The position numbers and the translations under genes are program-made. From positions 1 through 64,000 of the forward strand of contig JAKTTT010000032.1 of NCBI GenBank assembly GCA_030581615.1: 64,000 bases of DNA, given 5' to 3'. Under the pieces are notes generated by a model. The model was not told where the DNA came from, did not search any database, and saw only the letters and a program-made list of their open reading frames with translations. Each line of letters opens with the position of its first letter. The stretch's first letter is position 1. Positions 29,425 to 38,644 of the stretch are shown one piece after another. Source of the DNA: Alloascoidea africana. Lineage: Eukaryota; Ascomycota; Alloascoideomycetes; Alloascoideales; Alloascoideaceae.

Positions 29425-30603
29425 ATGCGTTCTGCTTCTATTTTTGCTATAATCACTGGCTTATTTGTAGCTGGTACCAGCGCTTCGGGCTATTTTAGCG
29501 TCCCGTTTGAAAGAAATGTCGCTCTCGAAAATATCAATTCCACAAACCCGCTTTTGAAAAGAGACTCTGGCACATATGGAGAGAAACTGATCAACAGAAT
29601 AATTTTCTACACTGTTAAAGTGGAGATTGGAACCCCGCCTCAAATAGTTAATATTGACATTGATACTGGATCTTCTGATCTTTGGGTCTACGATGTCTCC
29701 AACCCCAACTGCACAGACGATTGTAGAGATTTGGGGACTTTTAGTGCTGATAACTCCTCTTCCTACAGTTATCTTAATCCATTTTTCTTTCTGGGTTATG
29801 GCGATGGGAGTATCGTTACTGGTGACTATGCTAAAGAGACTATTACAATTGGTGGTGCAACAGTCGAGAAACAAGTGTTTGGAGTTGGAAAACGGGGTGG
29901 TGAAGGCTTTTCAATTCTTGGACTTGGGTACACAGAGGCCGAGATCGGTGGAAGAAACTACCCCAACTTTCCAAAGTCCCTTTACGAGAATGGTTTGACG
30001 GAAGTGAATGCCTATTCAATATTCCTTAACGCTTGGGGAGCAGAAAATGGAAGCATCATCTTTGGAGGAATTGACCATTCCAAATACGAGGGAAAACTAG
30101 TCACTGTTCGTACCACTTCCAAGCCCTTGATTGGTGTGTTGCTTGATTCGATGGTCGTAAATGGTCAAACCTTTGCGGTTGGCAGGAACGCTGTATTGGA
30201 TACTGGCACTTTTGGAACTGCTTTACCAAAAAGTATGATTGAAAAGATTAGTACAGCTTTGGGAGGCAAATTTGTTGATAAAGGATACACGAGCTATATC
30301 AAAATGAACAACTGCAGTGACATTCAAAACCTTTCAATTGACTTTAACATTGGTGGTTTGACGATTAAAGTACCTGCGATTAGTTTCTTAAATCTTTGGG
30401 ACCCGGATTACTGCAGTCTTTATATTTTCCCAAGTGAGTCGTACAGTAATATAATCGTCTTGGGTGACTCTTTCCTTAGAGCAGCCTACGTTGTTTATGA
30501 TCTCACCAACAATGAGATCTCTCTTGCCCAAGCAGACTTTTCAGGACGTCCAGAAAACATCCAGAAAATTGGAAAGGGTGGAGTTACAGCTTTGAACCAA
30601 TGA
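29425..30603 (+). CDS. Secreted aspartic protease 1 (candidapepsin/yapsin type)
   Basis: A 392-aa pepsin-family protease. Signal peptide MRSASIFAIITGLFVAGTSA, a short propeptide ending at a Kex2-type site (LLKRD), then the mature enzyme. Catalytic Asp80 in DIDTGSSDLWV and Asp259 in AVLDTGTFGTALP. NGSIIFGGIDHSKYEGKL and VLGDSFLRAAYVVYDL are typical flanking motifs. The C-terminus (IQKIGKGGVTALNQ) has no hydrophobic GPI signal, so the enzyme is probably released. Cys pairs (CTDDC, CSDI, YCS) fit the family disulfides. The start is taken at the ATG 29425 because it begins the signal peptide; the upstream TTG frame is ignored. It is paralogous to the next gene. Confidence 0.92.
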   Translation: MRSASIFAIITGLFVAGTSASGYFSVPFERNVALENINSTNPLLKRDSGTYGEKLINRIIFYTVKVEIGTPPQIVNIDIDTGSSDLWVYDVSNPNCTDDCRDLGTFSADNSSSYSYLNPFFFLGYGDGSIVTGDYAKETITIGGATVEKQVFGVGKRGGEGFSILGLGYTEAEIGGRNYPNFPKSLYENGLTEVNAYSIFLNAWGAENGSIIFGGIDHSKYEGKLVTVRTTSKPLIGVLLDSMVVNGQTFAVGRNAVLDTGTFGTALPKSMIEKISTALGGKFVDKGYTSYIKMNNCSDIQNLSIDFNIGGLTIKVPAISFLNLWDPDYCSLYIFPSESYSNIIVLGDSFLRAAYVVYDLTNNEISLAQADFSGRPENIQKIGKGGVTALNQ

Positions 30604-32194
30604 TAAAATCTTTGCTTCGTGTTTGATGGCAGAGCATCAAGTTCTAATATTTTTCAGGTAGAGTTGTTATAGAATTGTATGTCTGGACATAAATGAGCCA
30701 TAGATTTAGATTTAGTGAGTACTTTTCTGTTCAAGTCAAAATTATTGAAGACATTCATATCAGAGCTACAAAAATAATATGGGGTTGAAATATTAGCAGC
30801 CTTTGCAATGCCTAATGCCCTTTAAACACTAAGCGTTCTTGAACAGCTACTGAGACTTGCTCAAATGTCAAGTTTCTCAGATCCATGTTTAAGAGTACAT
30901 TTCATCCTACAGAACATAAAGTTTATCTTTTAAAAGACGGTATGGCTTTTAAGAGGACCAGTACTTGTTGTTTACTAGAAATTGTTAACTTTTACCTCAC
31001 AGTTGGCACGGCGTTTCCAGTTAGTCCTTGGTCTTTGTTCACACTTTGCCTAAGCACTACAGGTTTGGTCTTGATACTAAAGAAAATGAAAACTTAAACT
31101 GAAAGAGCTCCGGTTATGGGAGGCGTTGGGTGATAACTACGGTGATAACGAACGAAGAAGTACTCAGTCTTTCCCAATTAACTACAAAATGGCCGTAATA
31201 GACACATCTTCTCGGCCGGCAGGTAAAGCTATAATATAGAAGCTACACAAACCAATCTCTTTTGTGGTTCCGAAACTGGAATCTTTGGGGAAATTATGCT
31301 TTTTCTTATCTAAAGCGTTTCTTCAAGGGGTCTTCCCAGAAAGTGTGGACATGATAACAATAGCGATAAAATAACCGAGACCTGTCATACATACAATTGG
31401 ATGAGCTACATTCTCATGAAGCTTATATAGCTCTATTCATCATCTTGATTGTGATTCTTTTCTTTCCATTCCGAAACACACCACAGCTAGAATTAACAAA
31501 CCTGAAACTCGTGTTTGTAAACATTGATGACTCAAGTATGCGAGATCTCGACATTTTTGAATGATTGATGCATTTCCCATATCTTTGTGTAAAACAACTT
31601 TATCAGATGCACAACCTCATCTACAGAAAATAGGAACGCCCAGATGTAAAAAAAGCTTATCCGTTACCATCTTACTAACTGATGTATCGAAAAGCTTCCA
31701 ATCCGAAGATTATTTGGACACCAAGATGCCACGTTATCTTGGCAAGATGAAGAAAGCTAAGGTTAGAAAGCTGACAATCCCGAAATCCCGAGCATTTTGA
31801 GACACTCTGCAACTGGCAAGAAAATGGGCATTTCAGGTTCAAAGAAGCCAATTGTTAGGTACGCTTCCAATAAGAGATCGCAACAAACACAGGATAAATA
31901 GAAAACTTTAAAGTTAGTTTGCGACACGGAAAAAAGATCGTTGAGGAATCAAACAGTCAGACAATGAATTTGGTCTAATGGGGCACACTCCAGTAGTGAA
32001 ATCCTCAAAGGGGCCGCTGATATCCGTTGTATCCATCAAAATGAAACTGCAAAATCTAGATGAATAGATCCCCAAATAAAAATATATATAAGATAAATAG
32101 ATTCTCAATAAATATATATATTCTTGAACTGTCAGTCCTTGGCGCTTTCTCTGGAAAATCAACGAGATCTATCTGTATTACAGAACCCCCAAAG
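30604..32194. other. Spacer between tandem aspartic proteases
   Basis: About 1.6 kb, AT-rich, with short unrecognised ATG frames (30885-31097, 31561-31800). TATA-like tatatataag at about 32083 and aatatatatatt at about 32110 precede the second protease. Confidence 0.45.
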
Positions 32195-33364
32195 ATGCTT
32201 TCAGGTCCTGCAATTGCAATACTCACTTCCTTCCTAGCCTCTGGTGCCAGTGCTTCAGGCTATTTCAGTGTTCAGTTTGAAAGGACCGTTGACCTTGGAA
32301 GATCAAATCGAACCAATCTTGTCAAAAGAGACTCTGGCGATTATGGAGAACAACTCATCAACAGAGAAGTCTTCTACTCGGTTGAAGCGGAAATCGGCAA
32401 TCCCCCTCAAGTACTTCACGTTGATATTGATACTGGATCATCTGATCTCTGGGTCCAAGATGTAGGGAACACTCAATGTGATGCGGATTGTAAAAAGTTA
32501 GGAACTTATGATTCTAAAAAGTCTTCTTCCTACCAATTTCTTAACCCTTTCTTCTACATTATGTATGGCGACAGGAGCTCTGTTACTGGTAACTATGCTA
32601 AAGAGACCGTTAAAATCGCTGGTGCAACAGTCGACAAACAAGTGTTTGGAGTTGGAAAACGGGGTGGTGAAGGCTTTTCAATTTTTGGAATTGGGTATAC
32701 AGGGAACGAGATCGGTGGAAGAAACTACCCTAACTTCCCAGAGTCACTGTACGAGACAGGATTGACAGAAGTGAATGCCTATTCAATATTCCTCAACTCT
32801 TTTGGAGCAGAAACTGGAAGCATCATCTTTGGAGGAGTTGACCATTCCAAATACGAGGGAAAGCTAGTCACTGTCCCTGTTTCTAACAAGCCCTGGACTG
32901 CGGTTGTTCTTGACTCGGTAGCTATCAATGGCCAAAAGTTTGCGTTTGGCCAAAACGCTATTTTGGATAGTGGCACATACGGAACTGTTTTACCAATGAA
33001 TATTCTAACAAAACTTACTGAAGCGGTGGGGGGTAAATTCGTTGATAAAAACCTCCTAAGTTACATCGAATTGAAAGATTGCGACTCTATCCAAAACAAA
33101 ACAATTGATTTTGAAATCGGCGGACTGACTATCCAGTCGCCTATCAATAATTTCCTACAGACTGATGAAAACGGTGTATGTAGTCTTTACCTTGTTCCAA
33201 GTGAGAAAGTTCAGAACCTGGTTCTTTTAGGCGATTCTTTTCTAAGAGCAACCTATACCGTCTTTGATCTCACCAACGATGAAATATCTCTTGCCCAGGC
33301 CGACTTTTCAGGTCGTCCAGCAAACATCCAGAAAATTGGAAAGGGTGGAGTTACAGCATTGTAA
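32195..33364 (+). CDS. Secreted aspartic protease 2 (tandem paralogue)
   Basis: A 389-aa protein, same layout as the upstream protease: signal peptide MLSGPAIAILTSFLASGASA, Kex2-type site LVKRD, catalytic Asp79 in DIDTGSSDLWV and Asp258 in AILDSGTYGTVLP (DSG instead of DTG, an accepted variant). FGVGKRGGEGFSIFGIGY and GRPANIQKIGKGGVTAL are nearly identical to the neighbour. No GPI signal. An in-frame ATG at 32060 would add 45 residues before the signal peptide and overlaps the TATA-like sequences, so it is rejected. Divergent loop sequences (TQCDADCKKLGTYDS) suggest different specificity. Likely secreted for peptide use at acidic pH; inferred from family. Confidence 0.92.
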   Translation: MLSGPAIAILTSFLASGASASGYFSVQFERTVDLGRSNRTNLVKRDSGDYGEQLINREVFYSVEAEIGNPPQVLHVDIDTGSSDLWVQDVGNTQCDADCKKLGTYDSKKSSSYQFLNPFFYIMYGDRSSVTGNYAKETVKIAGATVDKQVFGVGKRGGEGFSIFGIGYTGNEIGGRNYPNFPESLYETGLTEVNAYSIFLNSFGAETGSIIFGGVDHSKYEGKLVTVPVSNKPWTAVVLDSVAINGQKFAFGQNAILDSGTYGTVLPMNILTKLTEAVGGKFVDKNLLSYIELKDCDSIQNKTIDFEIGGLTIQSPINNFLQTDENGVCSLYLVPSEKVQNLVLLGDSFLRATYTVFDLTNDEISLAQADFSGRPANIQKIGKGGVTAL

Positions 33365-33931
33365 TAGAAATGATGGTGTACTATACTCAAGTTTGTAAGT
33401 CTAGGCTCTAGACTGTTCAAACTGGGGAATCTGTCTTGATTTTTAGAATTAACTTAATATATTCAGTAATTGTTTTACTTTCTGCAAGTAACGGCTCCCT
33501 TTGCTTTAGGCATTCCCTTCTCAGCGTAGTAAAAACGTATTGAGTTGAAGTTGAGGCATGTGAAACATCGGAAATCTTGTCCCTTGCATCAATTGCTTGC
33601 TTGCGTCGAGGAAATGTTGCGTCTTGTTACTTGTCACCATTTACTTAAATAGTAAAACCAGAACCACTGGAAATCCTTAAATTTTAAGTATATAAGATTA
33701 TTCTATTTGGTATGAGAAATAATTGAGTATCATGTTTCAATCTCTAAGGCAAATTTATAAGAACATGGCATGTACATGTTGGAAAATTTCCAACATATGA
33801 AAAACTTTTAATAAAAGAATCGTTATAAGAAAAGGCACTTACTAGAAGTAGCCATTCAAACCAAAAGAAAGTAAAACAAAAACAGAGAGGACCACAAGAT
33901 CCTGAAAATAGGTAACTCTTTTACAACCTTC
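33365..33931. other. Convergent intergenic, AT-rich
   Basis: Between protease 2 and the 1114-aa gene. Contains a direct pair of ttggaaa/ttccaac near 33778-33796 forming a small inverted repeat. No gene. Confidence 0.45.
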
Positions 33932-36900
33932 CTAGATATTAGGTTTGCTCGTTGTATAAATCATTGAATCACCAGACGTGTTTGAATAGTAAGATTCAAA
34001 AGAAAAATTCCTTCTAACTGGCTTCATTTGTTGCTTTTCGTGCTGCTTTTGCTGCACAGTAAGGTATCGTTTTTCACCAACTATCTCTGCGATTACTGAA
34101 GTTTTGGATGCGTCCATAGTAGTACTAGCAGCAGTAGCATAATCAGACCCGCTTCCCATCATTGCTGAGGACGTTGGTGTAGACCAGTCTTTCAAAGACC
34201 CCTGGGATTGTCCCTGAGAACGGATTTCCATAGGCAATTGCAAATCAGGAATAAAAGGCAGATTTGGTGGTGTCAAGTTTGAAATTCTTTTCTTCCAACG
34301 GTGCTGTTTCTTCCGGTTTGGACTACCTCTCGAAAGATTGGATTCATTTGAATGCACCGAACCACTTTCGCTTTCGCTCTCATTAGAAGTTTCGGGACGT
34401 GGACGTGATGGCAAAGGAGGCATTTTCTTAACATGGATTTGTGTTCCTAATCCGCTTGAGAAACGTTTTTCTTCATCCCGCAATGGACGCGTTGTATCTA
34501 TTATTGGTCGAGATGAACCAAGTTGAGGCTTATGTTCCCATGGCGGCTGCAGACTTGGAACAACTCCTATAGATTTTAAAGGAGTTGAAACTTGTGCTTC
34601 AGGAATGTCATAAACAGTCTTGATAATCTGATCTGAATTGTATCTTTTGTGGGAAGCTTTGACCTCGCCTCCGAGAGACTCGCTTGCAGGGAAACCAAAC
34701 AAAAGAGGTCCTTCCAATGAAACAGGCCTAACACCCTTTATCATTCTTTCCTTAAGTTTCCTCACCTGCTCTTCTTCATCTTTTAATTTTTGATCTCTTG
34801 CCTGTACTTCCTTCTCAGCATTCAAAACTTCAATTTCCGAGTCATGAATCAGTCTGCTCTCTGAAGAAAAGTCCTTGTCCTTTGAGTCTTTCTCTTCTTC
34901 CTCTTCCTCTTCCTCTTCATCATCATCAATAACAATAATAGTCCTATGATCTGTGGACTTTGCAGAAGTGGCATCTTCCGTTGAACGAGACCTGCCCTCT
35001 TCCACCTCGTCATCGTCAATAGTCACAACATTCTCAGTCAAAACTGAAGGAAAAGAAGAGGTTGTAACAGATCGCCTTTGGTGTGCAAGATCAAGAGGAG
35101 CCACTTCATCAGTCTTTTCTGGTTCCAAAATGGGCGTTTGAATTTCTTTAATCTGCGCCAATTCTTCTCGCGAATAGCTCTTTTGAAAACTTCGCTCCTT
35201 ATCGATGATAACCCCAGGCTCCATCGCAGTTTGAAAGCGAAGAGGAGGAACAACATCACGATCAGGACTTGTTCCGCCTGAATTACCCGAACCGGGACCA
35301 TGAATAGAGTAAGAAGGCTGGATGGAATTGGACCTTGAATTTGTGCTTTCATCGTCATAATCCGAGTACCGCGAAGAAGAATCTGTATATTCTGAATCAG
35401 AAAGGGTGGGGGATCCGGATTCAGATTGCGGTCCAGAATGGTCTTCACTGTCACTTGAATAAGGATCACCGCCCTGTTCAGCCAACATTAGCCGTTGCCT
35501 TAAAAGGATTCTGTTTGCCAAGACTGTATTGAGATAAGTTGTCCAGAGTTCAACCAAGTGTGGATCTGATTCACCAGTGAATTCTTCAGGAGATTCTGCA
35601 ATTGGGATTTTATTGCCTTGCCGATCAGACATTGTAAAGTTCCGTCTAAAGACACCTTCATCCAATTGGATAGGAAGTGTATACCTCCTACTTGATCGGT
35701 CAGTCATGGTTGGAATTCTTCCAAAATCATCAAGATAGTTATCCTCACTGATCCTCCCCAGTTGTGAATGCGCAGTTGAATAGCCTCTCGATGAAAAAGT
35801 GCCATAGGACAGAGGACGCTTCTGCCTCTCACCATCTGTTCTGTAAGTAAGAGTGCTGTCAGTGGTTGTTCGCCGGCTTGGCTTATCTGGAGAAGCAGGA
35901 AAATCTTGGAGTATGATATTTGTGTTTGAATCCATTGTCGCAAGCATGCTGCTTTTCACCAATTCGGGATGCCTCTTGAATACTTGGGAAAACCTTGAAT
36001 TAAAGTGAAATAGCTCCAAATAGTCTGGAATTGTGGTTTGAATGATTCCACTGGCAAGATAACTTTCAATGTCTTGGTTAACCTTGCCACCACGGTCTCC
36101 GTTGATGTCTATAGGCGACCATTTCTGCTTGGCCTGCCCAGAAACTGCCTTTAATAGTTCAGAATAAGATTTGTAGTTGTAAATCATTGCCTTTTCTCTC
36201 TTTTTTTGCAACCTCCTCTGCTGCTTTTCTCTCATCTTTGTGCTCTTGGTTCTCTTCACAGAGGGATTCCTCCCAAAACAGAGCAAATGCCTTCTTCTCC
36301 GTGGTCTCCGAATTTGGGACACTCGCCTTTGAATACCATTAGATCTAGAACCAGGCCTGATGATGGTCACAGGCCTCACGACTCCAGCCTGAGCGTTTGA
36401 ACCAGACAAGTAGATTCTTTCTCCGTTTCTGCGATATCTGCCATTTGAAGCTGAAGTTCGTCTTCTCCTGATCGTACCATACTGGCTTATCTCCACCCCT
36501 CTTGAGAATTCAACGGTTCTTCGAGTGGCGAGGGAATCTCCTGTTGAGGCGCTGGGCAGTTTGGGGTTTTTGATTACCGTTGGCGTTCTTGAAACTATTC
36601 CCTTGGCCTTTGCCAATTCGAGTCTTTCAATTGTTGAGGCACTTGTGGTTGGAAATCTTCTTGGCGTAGATCTGGAGGAGCTTTGTCTCCGTGACGATTT
36701 TTTTCTTGGAATACTGGCGTTTCTTGACTTGGATGCTCTTTTTGTACTGCCACTGCTCCTTGTGGCGCTGCCCCTTCTTCTATTTACAGATGAAGCACGA
36801 GAGTGGTAAACATCGGAAGTAGAGTAATGAGATGATTGTATTGAGGATTGCGAAGAACTTGATGATAAATTCGACACCCTTGGCCCAGTGATCTGTCTCC

Positions 36901-37276
36901 TTTCGATGATATTTCTGGCTCTTGAACGTGGCGATACTTGAGTAGACGATCTCCGAAACAGGGGGATATACTGCCCGTTATTTGAATAATCATCAATATT
37001 TTCTCTTTTTCTTCTGTTCACTACAAATGAAGAAGGAGCTTTCCTGGGTTTGTGGATGGATCTGGCCCTTCTCACAGAACTGCCTCGGCCCTGGCCCTGC
37101 TTCACCTTCTTGAACCCAGAAGACCTTCTGTCAGATGAGATCACTTCTGTAGTAGGAACAGCCTCTGGTGCATTTGTACCCATGTTTTTGTATTCGTGTT
37201 GGACCTCAAGTCCAGTAGTTGTGGACTCTTGCGCCTGCGCTTCCTGATTTCTTTCTGTTTCGTCTTTGCGCGACAT
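33932..37276 (-). CDS. Large disordered basic/acidic protein, function unknown
   Basis: An 1114-aa single-exon gene from ATG 37276. The N-terminal 370 residues are strongly basic and Ser/Arg-rich (SRNASIPRKKSSRRQSSSRS). A more ordered middle (KSYSELLKAVSGQAKQKWSP, then SYLASGIIQTTIPDYLELF, and LVELWTTYLNTVLANRILL) may hold helices. Next comes an acidic part with two SUMO-interaction-like motifs: VVTIDDDEVEE and, at about 779-790, TIIVIDDDEEEEEE. A short coiled coil (EIEVLNAEKEVQARDQKLK) and a Ser/Pro/Lys-rich tail follow. No known domain was recognised. The many RRxS and SP sites suggest heavy phosphorylation. A nuclear, cortical or bud-neck scaffold would fit the composition, but none is shown. 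Divergent from the EI24-type gene. Confidence 0.8.
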   Translation of the reverse strand: MSRKDETERNQEAQAQESTTTGLEVQHEYKNMGTNAPEAVPTTEVISSDRRSSGFKKVKQGQGRGSSVRRARSIHKPRKAPSSFVVNRRKRENIDDYSNNGQYIPLFRRSSTQVSPRSRARNIIERRQITGPRVSNLSSSSSQSSIQSSHYSTSDVYHSRASSVNRRRGSATRSSGSTKRASKSRNASIPRKKSSRRQSSSRSTPRRFPTTSASTIERLELAKAKGIVSRTPTVIKNPKLPSASTGDSLATRRTVEFSRGVEISQYGTIRRRRTSASNGRYRRNGERIYLSGSNAQAGVVRPVTIIRPGSRSNGIQRRVSQIRRPRRRRHLLCFGRNPSVKRTKSTKMREKQQRRLQKKREKAMIYNYKSYSELLKAVSGQAKQKWSPIDINGDRGGKVNQDIESYLASGIIQTTIPDYLELFHFNSRFSQVFKRHPELVKSSMLATMDSNTNIILQDFPASPDKPSRRTTTDSTLTYRTDGERQKRPLSYGTFSSRGYSTAHSQLGRISEDNYLDDFGRIPTMTDRSSRRYTLPIQLDEGVFRRNFTMSDRQGNKIPIAESPEEFTGESDPHLVELWTTYLNTVLANRILLRQRLMLAEQGGDPYSSDSEDHSGPQSESGSPTLSDSEYTDSSSRYSDYDDESTNSRSNSIQPSYSIHGPGSGNSGGTSPDRDVVPPLRFQTAMEPGVIIDKERSFQKSYSREELAQIKEIQTPILEPEKTDEVAPLDLAHQRRSVTTSSFPSVLTENVVTIDDDEVEEGRSRSTEDATSAKSTDHRTIIVIDDDEEEEEEEEEKDSKDKDFSSESRLIHDSEIEVLNAEKEVQARDQKLKDEEEQVRKLKERMIKGVRPVSLEGPLLFGFPASESLGGEVKASHKRYNSDQIIKTVYDIPEAQVSTPLKSIGVVPSLQPPWEHKPQLGSSRPIIDTTRPLRDEEKRFSSGLGTQIHVKKMPPLPSRPRPETSNESESESGSVHSNESNLSRGSPNRKKQHRWKKRISNLTPPNLPFIPDLQLPMEIRSQGQSQGSLKDWSTPTSSAMMGSGSDYATAASTTMDASKTSVIAEIVGEKRYLTVQQKQHEKQQMKPVRRNFSFESYYSNTSGDSMIYTTSKPNI

Positions 37277-37641
37277 TAAGCGAACCGATTACAAGAAGAA
37301 CACACTGAAAGCAAACAAACAGAAAGCAAAAGACAATAACAAAATTAACGACGACTGATTATGGGAGAGACTGGACGATAATAACTAGAATGAAGAGAGA
37401 AGAAGAAGAATTGAGAGGTTGGACCAAAATCCAGAAATACACGCTGGACACGCCAGCCCTCTTTTTAATGCAGGTATCTTCCCGTTGCGGACGGGTGCAG
37501 ACGCGAGAGAATGTGGACGTGCAGTGGCCTTCCCCATTGGGAAATTCGGGGCTGGCTTCTGGGTGCAAAAAGTCTAAATCTGAGAGCATTGCGAACGTTT
37601 TCGCTTCCACTCCCGACAAAAGGTCAAGAATAGCCAGAAAG
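37277..37641. other. Divergent promoter region
   Basis: Between the 1114-aa gene and the EI24-type gene. An ATG at 37390 is in frame with exon 1 of the latter and would add 84 residues; the sequence there looks like promoter/leader. Confidence 0.45.
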
Positions 37642-38591
37642 ATGAGGTCGGCGGTCAGCGCTTTTCAAACCGGGGTGTTCTATGCTACTCAGGTATTTCT
37701 TGCGTGATCGGCTCGGGCCTGTTCTGGGTGTGGGCGTTTCTAATTCCACCGCTGAAACTTTTGCTCTTGTATAGGGAACAGCGCACTTTGTCAGCCATAG
37801 AGCTCTATGGACATACCTGCTGCCAATTCTTTTGATCCAGCTTCTTTTGACTTTGCTCCTCGGGCCCATCTTAGTCGGTATTGCCATGGCTATCGGATTT
37901 GGTGTGGGACCCTGGGGCATCATACCCTTTGCCGTCGGCGCTACATTCCAATCCCTCCATTGTGGACAGGTTCTGACAACCATCTTTGTGATACCACTTT
38001 TTGGAAAAAAGTTATTCGATCAGACCCTTCTGACAACACATGAGCAATGCGGCTGTGGTCACCGACTGGTGCACAGGTATTTTCTTGCGAGACGGGAGCG
38101 AAAAGAGATGGGTTGGCAAGACTTGGCAATGATCAGATTGAGAACATCGTTTTACAAGCTTTCAAGTTGTTCTTCAGACTTTACATTATTCATTTTGGAA
38201 ATTTTGCTTCGATTGATACCTCTTTTCGGGCCTCTCGTGTTCATGGTTCTGTCAGCCCCGGCACGAGGTCGCTGCTATCACAAACGATGGTACATGTTGA
38301 GAAGGAGCCGGATGAGAGAGCGCTTGCGATGGTACAGGAAGCTATGGCTGGAATATACCATGTAAGGGTCTAACGTCTTTTGAGAAATGGAAAAAGAACT
38401 AAATACCCTCCTTTTTAAATAGATACGGTCTAGTTTTGGAAATACTCCAAATGCTTCCCATCTGCGCCACATTCTTCTACCTGGCAGGAATAGTTGGAGC
38501 AGCGCTTTGGGCAGCTGACATGGAACACGACCTAGCATGGGAGCAAGTGGTGGAAGATCCAGTAGTAGAAGCTACTCAAAAGGAGGAGTAA
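37642..38591 (+). CDS. EI24/LDS1-RRT8-type multi-pass membrane protein (three exons)
   Basis: Exons 37642-37692, 37775-38361 and 38423-38591 give 268 aa. Intron 1 has donor GTATTT and acceptor TATAG. Intron 2 has donor GTAAGG and acceptor AATAG. The hydrophobic segments are LLPILLIQLLLTLLLGPILV, IAMAIGFGVGPWGIIPFAVG, FTLFILEILLRLIPLFGPL and ATFFYLAGIVGAALWAA. The IPLFGPLVFMVLSAPARGR and LFDQTLLT blocks resemble the yeast lipid-droplet/spore-wall LDS1, LDS2 and RRT8 proteins (EI24 superfamily). A basic loop (ARRERKEMGW) and RRSRMRERLRWYRK face the cytosol. The start is uncertain: ATG 37390 is in frame, but 37642 gives a compact protein. Convergent with the CDF gene, 53 bp apart. Confidence 0.62.
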
Positions 38592-38644
38592 TATCTAATA
38601 AATCAGTAAAGTATGATATAAAATGTTAAATAAAATGAAATTCT

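Noticed and set aside
32060-32194. Longer start for aspartic protease 2
   Set aside because: It would place 45 residues before a clean signal peptide and includes TATA-like sequence.
37390-37641. 84-residue N-terminal extension of the EI24-type protein
   Set aside because: In frame with an ATG, but the sequence resembles promoter/leader and lies within the divergent promoter; not excluded completely.
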